NCBI RefSeq assembly: GCF_014705605.1
Contig: NZ_JACXIZ010000011.1
Span: 62,001-126,000 of the forward strand
Direction of reading: 5' to 3'
Origin: Paenibacillus sabuli
Lineage (GTDB): Bacteria > Bacillota > Bacilli > Paenibacillales > Paenibacillaceae
Length of the DNA: 64,000 nt
Part shown: positions 58,685-64,000 of the stretch, one piece after another
How positions within the stretch are numbered: the stretch's first letter is position 1
Layout of the letters: every line of letters starts with the position of its first letter
Translations under genes and position numbers: made by a program
Notes under the pieces: generated by a model
What the model was told of the DNA's origin: nothing
What the model saw: only the letters and a program-made list of their open reading frames with translations
Database searches by the model: none

Positions 58685-59760
58685 GCCATGGAGCGATCCG
58701 CATCATTGCCGAAATCGGCGTCAATCACGACGGTTCGCCTGACCGCGCCGCCACTCTGATCGATGCTGCCGCCTCAGCCGGCGCCGACATCGTCAAGCTG
58801 CAGCTTTTCGACGCCGAGCAGCTGGCTGCCGAACAAGCCCCGCTGGCTGCATATCAGCAGCGCGCGCACGCGACAGGCACGCAGCGCGAGCTGCTGCGTC
58901 GGCTCCAGCTCGCGCCCGCCGATGTGCGCGCGCTGGCACAGCGCGCGCGGGAGCGCGGCGTCGAATTCACGGCCAGCCCGTTCGATGCCGCCAGCGCGGC
59001 CTTTCTCGCCGGCGAGCTCGGCGCGCGCCGCATCAAGATCGCCTCGGGCGAGCTCACCAACGATCCGCTGCTCGTGCAGTTGGCGCGCAGCGGCTGCCAG
59101 CTGTTGCTCTCGACCGGCATGAGCACGCTGGCCGAGATCGAGCATGCGCTCGGCGTGCTGGCGTGGGGCTTCATCGCTGACCCGTCCGCCCGTCCGGGAC
59201 CCGCTGCGCCGCGGCGAGCCCTGCTCTCGTCGGAAGGGGGGCGTCTGCTCGCCGAACGCGTCGTCCTGCTGCATGCGGTATCCCTCTACCCTGCGCCGGC
59301 CGAGACGACGAACCTGCGGGCGCTCGATACGCTGGCCGCCGCGTTCGGCCTGCCGACCGGCTTGTCCGATCACTCGACCGGCATCGCCATTCCCATCGCC
59401 GCCGCTGCACGGGGCGCCTGCATGATCGAGAAGCACTTGACGCTGGATCGCACGGCCCCCGGCGTCGACCATGCCGCTTCGCTGGAGCCGGCCGAATTCG
59501 CCGCCATGACGGCGGCGATCCGCGAGGTCGAGCAGGCGCTCGGCAGCGGTCGCAAGGTGCCTTGCCCGGCCGAGCTGGACACGGCCGCCGTCGCGCGGCG
59601 CAGCATTGTAGCCGCGCGTCCGATCGCCGCGGGCGAGCGCTTCACGTCGGATAATCTTGCGCTCAAACGACCGGGAGGCGGCCTCGCCGGCGCTCACTTC
59701 TGGCGCTTAATCGGCACATCCGCGACTCGCGCCTACGCCGCCGACGAGCGGATCGAATGA
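58681..59760 (+). CDS. legI: Nonulosonic acid synthase LegI (NeuB family)
   Basis: 359 residues. Condenses the LegG product with phosphoenolpyruvate. Barrel blocks: IIAEIGVNHDGSPDRAATLI (8-27), ASAGADIVKLQLF near 31, FTASPFDAASAAFL near 96, KIASGELTN near 119 and GVDHAASLEPAEF near 263; C-terminal SAF/antifreeze-like domain (RRSIVAARPIAAGERFTSDN, about 303-350). The usual LLHCTSxYP is LLHAVSLYP here, and GPDHxAS is GVDHAAS. ATGA overlaps on both sides. GAGGAGG lies upstream of the ATG; the frame stays open much further upstream only because of GC bias. Confidence 0.92.
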   Translation: MSHGAIRIIAEIGVNHDGSPDRAATLIDAAASAGADIVKLQLFDAEQLAAEQAPLAAYQQRAHATGTQRELLRRLQLAPADVRALAQRARERGVEFTASPFDAASAAFLAGELGARRIKIASGELTNDPLLVQLARSGCQLLLSTGMSTLAEIEHALGVLAWGFIADPSARPGPAAPRRALLSSEGGRLLAERVVLLHAVSLYPAPAETTNLRALDTLAAAFGLPTGLSDHSTGIAIPIAAAARGACMIEKHLTLDRTAPGVDHAASLEPAEFAAMTAAIREVEQALGSGRKVPCPAELDTAAVARRSIVAARPIAAGERFTSDNLALKRPGGGLAGAHFWRLIGTSATRAYAADERIE

Positions 59761-60398
59761 AGCTGGCCCTGTTCGGCGCGTCCGATTTTGCCCGGGAGCT
59801 GGGCCACCTTGCGCTGGAGCTCGGCTGCGCGCGCATCGCCTTGCTGCGCCGATCGACGGGGCGGGCCAATGCGACCTCACCCCAGACCGTGGACGGCTTC
59901 GCGGTGCTGGATGAGTCCACAGTGCACACGCTGGCAGCGGACGACTGGCGGTTCGCCATCGCCATCGGCGCATCCGCGCTGCGGCGCGCCGTGGCGGAGC
60001 GCTATCCCGAGCTTCCCTATGTGAATCTGATTCACCCGCACGCCACGCTCGCGCGTGGTCAGGCGGAGGCAGTTGCCGCATGCCGAGGCAGCGTCATTCT
60101 GGCCGGGGCGCGGCTGAGCAGCTCCGTGCGCTGCGGCAGCTTCGCCGTCTACGGCGCCAATTGCACGATCGGACACGATTGCCTTGTCGGGGACTGCGTC
60201 ACTGTAGGTCCGGGCGCGCATATCTGCGGCAACGTCCATCTTCAGGCAGCTGCCACGATCGGCGCCGGGGCTACCGTATTGCAGGGCACCTCTGCACGGC
60301 CCCGCCGTATCGGCGCGCGTGCAGTCGTCGGCGCCGGAGCGGTCGTGACGCGCGACGTCCCTGACGGCGCTGTCGTCAAGGGCGTGCCTGCACGCTGA
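59757..60398 (+). CDS. NeuD/PglD-type sugar acetyltransferase (likely LegH)
   Basis: 213 residues. N-terminal Rossmann-like part (LALFGASDFARELGHLALEL) and a left-handed beta-helix of hexapeptide repeats (SSSVRCGSFAVYGANCTIGH through CVTVGPGAHICGNV to ARAVVGAGAVVTRDV). The His in CTIGHDC is the expected catalytic base. In the legionaminate route the 4-amino group is acetylated by LegH of this family, which is otherwise missing here, so that role is likely; O-acetylation of the finished sugar is the alternative. Overlaps legI by 4 bases (ATGA). Confidence 0.85.
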   Translation: MKLALFGASDFARELGHLALELGCARIALLRRSTGRANATSPQTVDGFAVLDESTVHTLAADDWRFAIAIGASALRRAVAERYPELPYVNLIHPHATLARGQAEAVAACRGSVILAGARLSSSVRCGSFAVYGANCTIGHDCLVGDCVTVGPGAHICGNVHLQAAATIGAGATVLQGTSARPRRIGARAVVGAGAVVTRDVPDGAVVKGVPAR

Positions 60399-60462
60399 GA
60401 CCCGTCCCTCTCGCCGCCGAACAAGGACGACATGCGCTCCCCACGTGCTCATGCGCCCGTCG

Positions 60463-61293
60463 TCACCACACGCTCAATCCCCCGTCCACCACCAGATTGT
60501 GCCCGGTCACATACGAGGAGGCGTCGGAGGCCAGATAGAGCGCCGCCCCGACCAGCTCGTCGGCGCTTCCCATCCGCCCGAGCGGCACCCGCTCCGCATA
60601 GCGCGATTGAAAGCGCGCATTCTGGCCGCTCTCGACGCCGCCCGGCGTCAGCGTATTGACCCGGATTCCATGCCGGGCCCAGCGGGCTGCCAGGTAGGCG
60701 GACAGTCCATTGACCCCCGCCTTGGACGCCGCGTAGACCGCCGGCGTATTGATCGCGGCATCCATATAGCGCGCCCCGTCATAGATCCGGTCATCCGGAG
60801 CCAGCATGCCGTAGATGGAGGAGGTAAAGATAACCGATCCGCCCGTGCGCTGTGCGATCATGCGGCGACCCGCCTCCCGGGCGACGAGGAACATACCATC
60901 CAGATTGACTGCCATAATCTGTCGCCACATCGCCGTCGAGTACGTCTCGAACGGGGCAAAAAACGCCTCCGGATCGTCGCTTTTGCCGGCCGCGTGATTG
61001 AACAGAATGCGGAGCTCCCCGAGCGCAGCCGCCTGCTCGACCATCGCTTGCACCGAAGCCGGCTCGGTCACATCGCAGGCTATGCCGATACTGGGCGCGC
61101 CCCACTGCGACTCCAGCTCCGAGGCGAGCGCACGGGCCGCGTCGCCGCGCACGTCGACGACGGCCACCCGGGCGCCGTGCTCCGCCAGACCTGCGCAGAT
61201 CCGGCGGCCCAGAATGCCCGCCCCGCCTGTCACAATTGCGCAGCGTCCGCTCAGATCGAGCAGACCGGCGGCTCCTGCTCCTGGCTCATGCAT
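60463..61293 (-). CDS. SDR-family oxidoreductase, PtmA-like
   Basis: 276 residues. Classical SDR: TGGAGILGRRICAGLAEHG near 22-40 (TGxxxGxG), NHAAG near 99, catalytic Ser in FTSSIYGML near 156 and YAASK near 188; GRMGSADELVGAALYLASDA near 238 closes the fold. In Campylobacter jejuni ptmA sits in the legionaminate cluster and was proposed to help make the GlcN precursor; this is the nearest analogy. The start overlaps legF by 8 bases. Function here is inferred from context. Confidence 0.82.
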   Translation of the reverse strand: MHEPGAGAAGLLDLSGRCAIVTGGAGILGRRICAGLAEHGARVAVVDVRGDAARALASELESQWGAPSIGIACDVTEPASVQAMVEQAAALGELRILFNHAAGKSDDPEAFFAPFETYSTAMWRQIMAVNLDGMFLVAREAGRRMIAQRTGGSVIFTSSIYGMLAPDDRIYDGARYMDAAINTPAVYAASKAGVNGLSAYLAARWARHGIRVNTLTPGGVESGQNARFQSRYAERVPLGRMGSADELVGAALYLASDASSYVTGHNLVVDGGLSVW

Positions 61294-62002
61294 TGTCTCG
61301 CCGCCCCCTCTCCAGAATCGCTGCCACCAGCTCCCAATCCAGCTCCGTATCGATATCCAGCGAACGTTCCGGCGGCATCACATAGAGCCGGGTAGCCGCG
61401 TCCAGCAGCCGGCCTCCGGCCATCAGACGCGACCAGCGCCATACATAGATCGAGGCATTCATATCGTAGGTCGGCGGCGTGTCCTGTCGCCTCGCCACTG
61501 CCACGGACGGCGTCTTGACGAGCCGCGGAGCGCCGTCCGGACCCAGCTCCACCATATTGAAATAGGGCGATCGGCGCGACGGCGCCGCCGTAATGACATT
61601 ACCTGCCCGTTCATCCTCCTCCAACAAGCGCACCGCGCCTGCGATATCCTCCGGAAGGCGCAGCGGGGCCGTAACATCAAGATCGACAACCGTATCCCAG
61701 CTACCTCCCAGTACCCGCGCCGTCTCCGATGCGCAGTGCCGAATGGCGGGCAGCTTGGGGGCGGTGGCCGTAGCCAGCGCCGCAGGGCGCGCGATCGTGC
61801 AATCCGCGCCGTATCGGCTGGCCGTCTCCAGTATGGCCGCACTGTCGCTGCTCACGGCAATGGCGGCGAACAGGCCGCTGTCCTGCGCCTGGGTCAGGGT
61901 ATGGAGCAGCAGCGGCACGCCGCCGAGCGGGCGCAGATTTTTGCCCGGTACGCCGGTCGAGCCGCCGCGGGCGCAAATGGTGCAGAGTCGGCCGTTTTTC
62001 AT
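61286..62002 (-). CDS. legF: CMP-nonulosonate cytidylyltransferase LegF (NeuA family)
   Basis: 238 residues. Activates the nonulosonic acid with CTP. CTICARGGSTGVPGKNLRPL near 8-27 is the NeuA nucleotide-binding loop (ARxGSxGxxxKN), IAVSSDSAAIL near 52, VVDLDVTAPLRLPEDI near 102 replaces the usual LLQPTSPLR, and SLDIDTELDWELV near 220 gives the metal-binding Asp residues. The ATG at 62002 overlaps the oxidoreductase stop (ATGA). Confidence 0.9.
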   Translation of the reverse strand: MKNGRLCTICARGGSTGVPGKNLRPLGGVPLLLHTLTQAQDSGLFAAIAVSSDSAAILETASRYGADCTIARPAALATATAPKLPAIRHCASETARVLGGSWDTVVDLDVTAPLRLPEDIAGAVRLLEEDERAGNVITAAPSRRSPYFNMVELGPDGAPRLVKTPSVAVARRQDTPPTYDMNASIYVWRWSRLMAGGRLLDAATRLYVMPPERSLDIDTELDWELVAAILERGRRDNA

Positions 62003-62913
62003 CGCTTCACCCACCTTCGTTCGGCAGCGGCACGCTCCGCCGCCTCGATCATGTGCACCGTCTCGGCTGCCTGAGCAGCCGTGCATACACCTCTGCCGCC
62101 GCGCAGCATCGCGCGATGCTGCGCGGCGTACGTGCCCTCCATCGTGCCCGTCCCCCCGCAGTTGATCGTCGCGTCACGGTCGATCTGCAGCTCGCCCCGA
62201 ATGAGATCGAGCGCATACGTATGCGCCTCGGTATGCACGAGGAGGAACCGTCTGGCGCGGCGATCGAGGTAATTCAAGTGCAGCTGCAGCAGCGGACAGC
62301 GCGCAGTCTCCGCCATCAAGCCGTACACATCGTCGCTGTCGATCTCCAGCCCGCTGTAGTGTCCGCCACGCGCCGTCAGGGCGCGCCATGGCCCGAATAG
62401 CCAGCATGCATAATCCAGCTCGTGGCTCAGATCGCGCAGCACGCCTCCGCCCTGCGCACGGGAGGCAGAATAGCACGTGCGGTAATCGCGCTCTCGCCAG
62501 TGCGGCAAGTGTTGCCCGACATAGAGCGTCGCAGTCAGCACCCGCTGATGCCGCAGCCTCCAGCGCAGCTGCCGCAGCAGCGGGTGGAACCGCAAGTTGT
62601 AGCCCACGTGTACTCCCTCCAACTGCTCGGGAGGCAGCTCCCCCGGCTGTGCGAACAGCGGCTTCTCGACCAGGACCGGGCCGTCGTATCCGGCCTCGCG
62701 CAGCTCCCGCAGCGCCGATCCATGCGCGCTTGTAGGCGTCGCCACTACCGCATACGCCGGGGCCCAGTAGCGCATCGCCGCGCCGATATTGCCGTATACG
62801 CCGGGCGTGCCGGCTTGGCTTCGGCTCACCGCCGCTACGTCGCAGCCTATACGAGCGAGTATACGGGCATGTCGCCGACCGATTGAGCCCAGCCCGATCA
62901 CAAGGGCGCGCAT
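61999..62913 (-). CDS. Gfo/Idh/MocA-family oxidoreductase
   Basis: 304 residues. N-terminal GLGSIGRRHARILARIG (6-22) NAD-binding loop; EKPLF near 88 is the family Lys-Pro motif; RDLSHELDYACWLFGPW near 165 carries the His of the substrate site. Similar oxidoreductases (PtmF-type) occur in legionaminate clusters of Campylobacter. The specific reaction is unknown. ATG at 62913 has GGGAG 8 bases upstream; it overlaps the nucleotidyltransferase gene by 16 bases. Confidence 0.8.
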   Translation of the reverse strand: MRALVIGLGSIGRRHARILARIGCDVAAVSRSQAGTPGVYGNIGAAMRYWAPAYAVVATPTSAHGSALRELREAGYDGPVLVEKPLFAQPGELPPEQLEGVHVGYNLRFHPLLRQLRWRLRHQRVLTATLYVGQHLPHWRERDYRTCYSASRAQGGGVLRDLSHELDYACWLFGPWRALTARGGHYSGLEIDSDDVYGLMAETARCPLLQLHLNYLDRRARRFLLVHTEAHTYALDLIRGELQIDRDATINCGGTGTMEGTYAAQHRAMLRGGRGVCTAAQAAETVHMIEAAERAAAERRWVKR

Positions 62914-63851
62914 GACGCGCACTCCCGACCGTCGCCATATGCTTGGCGTGCCCGCTCATAGTCTTCGATACGCCCGATATCGTGCCAATGCTCGCGGATC
63001 GGATAGACAGCCGGCTGCCGATGTCGCGCCGTCAAGCGTTCCAGCACTTCGGGCATATCGAGTCGGCGGTCGCGGCCGAGCCCTGCCAGTATTTCGCGCT
63101 CCAGCACGTAGATTCCGGCACTGATGTCCGCGCGCACGAGCGGCTTTTCGCGCATCCCCTCATATTGCCCTTCGCGCAGCGTCACGACGCCGTACGGCAC
63201 CTGGTGCCGGTATTCCGCCACTGCGACCGTTGCACCGCGTCCGCAGCGCGCATGATAGTCGAGCAGACGATCATAGCGGAGGTCGGTGAGCAGATCGCCG
63301 TTGATGACCAGCACCGGTCCGGGCGCGTCTTCGGGCAGCAGCGTGAGCGCCCCGGCGGTGCCGAGCGGACGGCCCTCGCGCACATACCGAATTCGCAACC
63401 CCCAGCGTTCGCCGGAGCCGAAGTAGCGCTCGATCATCTCGGCCTTGTAATGGACGGCGATATAGCAGGTACGCAAGCCGGCGGCGCTCAGTCGCACCAG
63501 CGTATGCTCCAGCAACGGTCGATCTCCGACCGGCAGCATCGGCTTCGGGCAACGGTCCGTCAGCGGCGCCAGGCGACTCCCGCGCCCGCCTGCCATGAGC
63601 AAGACTGTCGCTTCAGCGGTAGACGGCGCCGGCAAGGGCTCGACCGCGCAGCTCGGAATCCGTCCGACGGCCACTTCGGAGCCGTGCCCGCTCAGCAACG
63701 CTCGCCGAAGGTCGTAATCGGTCAGCAGCGCCGGGGCCTCTCCATTGGCAGATTCCACTTGCAAGCCGGCCGCCGACGAACGATTCAGCACTTCGATCGC
63801 TTGGCCGATCGGCGTCAGCCGAGACAATACGGGCCAGTCATCCCCATTCAT
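62898..63851 (-). CDS. Sugar-1-phosphate nucleotidyltransferase with short CBS-like N-terminus (PtmE-like)
   Basis: 317 residues. Residues about 85-317 form a nucleotidyltransferase with LLMAGGRGSRLAPLTDRCPK near 90, MLPVGDRPLLEH next to it, LVINGDLLTDL near 187 and DISAGIYVLE near 242. The first 80 residues hold one CBS-like half (LLTDYDLRRALLSG) instead of the CBS pair of Campylobacter PtmE, a GlcN-1-phosphate guanylyltransferase. By analogy it would supply GDP-GlcN(Ac) to LegB; UDP- or mannose-specific activity is the alternative. AGGAG precedes the ATG at 63851. First gene of the minus-strand arm. Confidence 0.85.
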   Translation of the reverse strand: MNGDDWPVLSRLTPIGQAIEVLNRSSAAGLQVESANGEAPALLTDYDLRRALLSGHGSEVAVGRIPSCAVEPLPAPSTAEATVLLMAGGRGSRLAPLTDRCPKPMLPVGDRPLLEHTLVRLSAAGLRTCYIAVHYKAEMIERYFGSGERWGLRIRYVREGRPLGTAGALTLLPEDAPGPVLVINGDLLTDLRYDRLLDYHARCGRGATVAVAEYRHQVPYGVVTLREGQYEGMREKPLVRADISAGIYVLEREILAGLGRDRRLDMPEVLERLTARHRQPAVYPIREHWHDIGRIEDYERARQAYGDGRECASCAPL

Positions 63852-63874
63852 TTCGTCCTCTCCTTTCATGAAGC

Positions 63875-63921
63875 GAGCCGCCCCGCGCCAGCCGCGAATC
63901 GCGGACGGCGCGGGGCGGCTC
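63875..63921. other. Very stable GC hairpin upstream of the ptmE-like gene
   Basis: GAGCCGCCCCGCGCC (63875-63889) and GGCGCGGGGCGGCTC (63907-63921) pair perfectly; CCGCG/CGCGG adds an inner stem. No T-run follows on either strand. It separates the next upstream gene from the minus-strand sugar genes and may end that transcript with help or act as an mRNA barrier. Confidence 0.6.
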
Positions 63922-63929
63922 AGGGACGT

Positions 63930-64000
63930 CTAGACGGCAGGCCGGAAAAATTCAGTCATGCACAGGTTCGTGATGCCTGCAGCCGACGAGGTCGGCGTCG
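63930..64000 (-). CDS. Possible 3' end of a gene cut by the window
   Basis: The last 22 codons before a TAG at 63930 are open and read TPTSSAAGITNLCMTEFFRP then AV. A second frame ending at a TGA (63952) is also open for 15 codons, so the reading frame cannot be settled. The hairpin just downstream supports a gene ending here. Family unknown. Confidence 0.3.
   Translation of the reverse strand, partial: TPTSSAAGITNLCMTEFFRPAV

Overview
The window is GC-rich chromosomal DNA of an endospore-forming, naturally GC-biased Firmicute, most likely in the Paenibacillaceae (inferred from gene order and protein sequence; no 16S gene is present). Nearly all genes in 1-55,090 lie on the minus strand. They follow the conserved Bacillales order around the dnaK and com loci: mtaB, rsmE, prmA, dnaJ, dnaK, grpE, hrcA, hemW, lepA, yqxA, spoIIP, gpr, rpsT, holA, comEC, comEB, comEA, comER, leuS, yqeM, rsfS, yqeK, nadD, yhbY, aroE, yqeH, yqeG.

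Region 1 (1-10.9 kb) holds a partial membrane protein, the addBA helicase-nuclease pair, an RlmI-type rRNA methyltransferase, a plus-strand Na/Pi symporter and a Nudix hydrolase. Region 2 (11.1-23.1 kb) is the tRNA/rRNA-modification and heat-shock superoperon, with a CIRCE element and sigma-A promoter before hrcA, a GNAT acetyltransferase between hrcA and hemW, then lepA. Region 3 (23.2-30.1 kb) has sporulation genes (yqxA, spoIIP, gpr), the divergent rpsT, holA, and an ECF sigma/anti-sigma pair with a plausible autoregulated promoter. Region 4 (30.1-44.9 kb) is the late-competence locus with an O-acetylhomoserine sulfhydrylase gene inside it, leuS, and the ribosome-maturation/NAD/shikimate run yqeM to yqeG. 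Region 5 (45.0-54.0 kb) has a MoxR-DUF58-transglutaminase operon, spoVAC-D-E, an SGNH hydrolase, a decayed aldehyde dehydrogenase and an uninterrupted sigK.

Region 6 (54.2-63.9 kb) is the accessory part. A BclA-like collagen protein with 34 Gly-Ala/Val-Thr triplets lies next to a cluster for a legionaminic (sialic-acid-like) nonulosonic acid. Five plus-strand genes with translationally coupled ends (legB, legC, legG/neuC, legI/neuB and a NeuD-type acetyltransferase) face four overlapping minus-strand genes (a PtmE-like sugar-1-phosphate nucleotidyltransferase, a Gfo/Idh oxidoreductase, the CMP-sugar synthetase legF and a PtmA-like SDR). Together these cover nucleotide-sugar supply through CMP-activated nonulosonate. 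No glycosyltransferase or flagellin is visible. The proximity to a threonine-rich collagen-like gene and sigK makes a spore-surface glycan a reasonable hypothesis, but flagellin glycosylation remains the main alternative.

No tRNA, rRNA, CRISPR array, insertion sequence or convincing riboswitch was found. Long reading frames opposite addB, dnaK and similar genes are GC-driven shadows and are left out.
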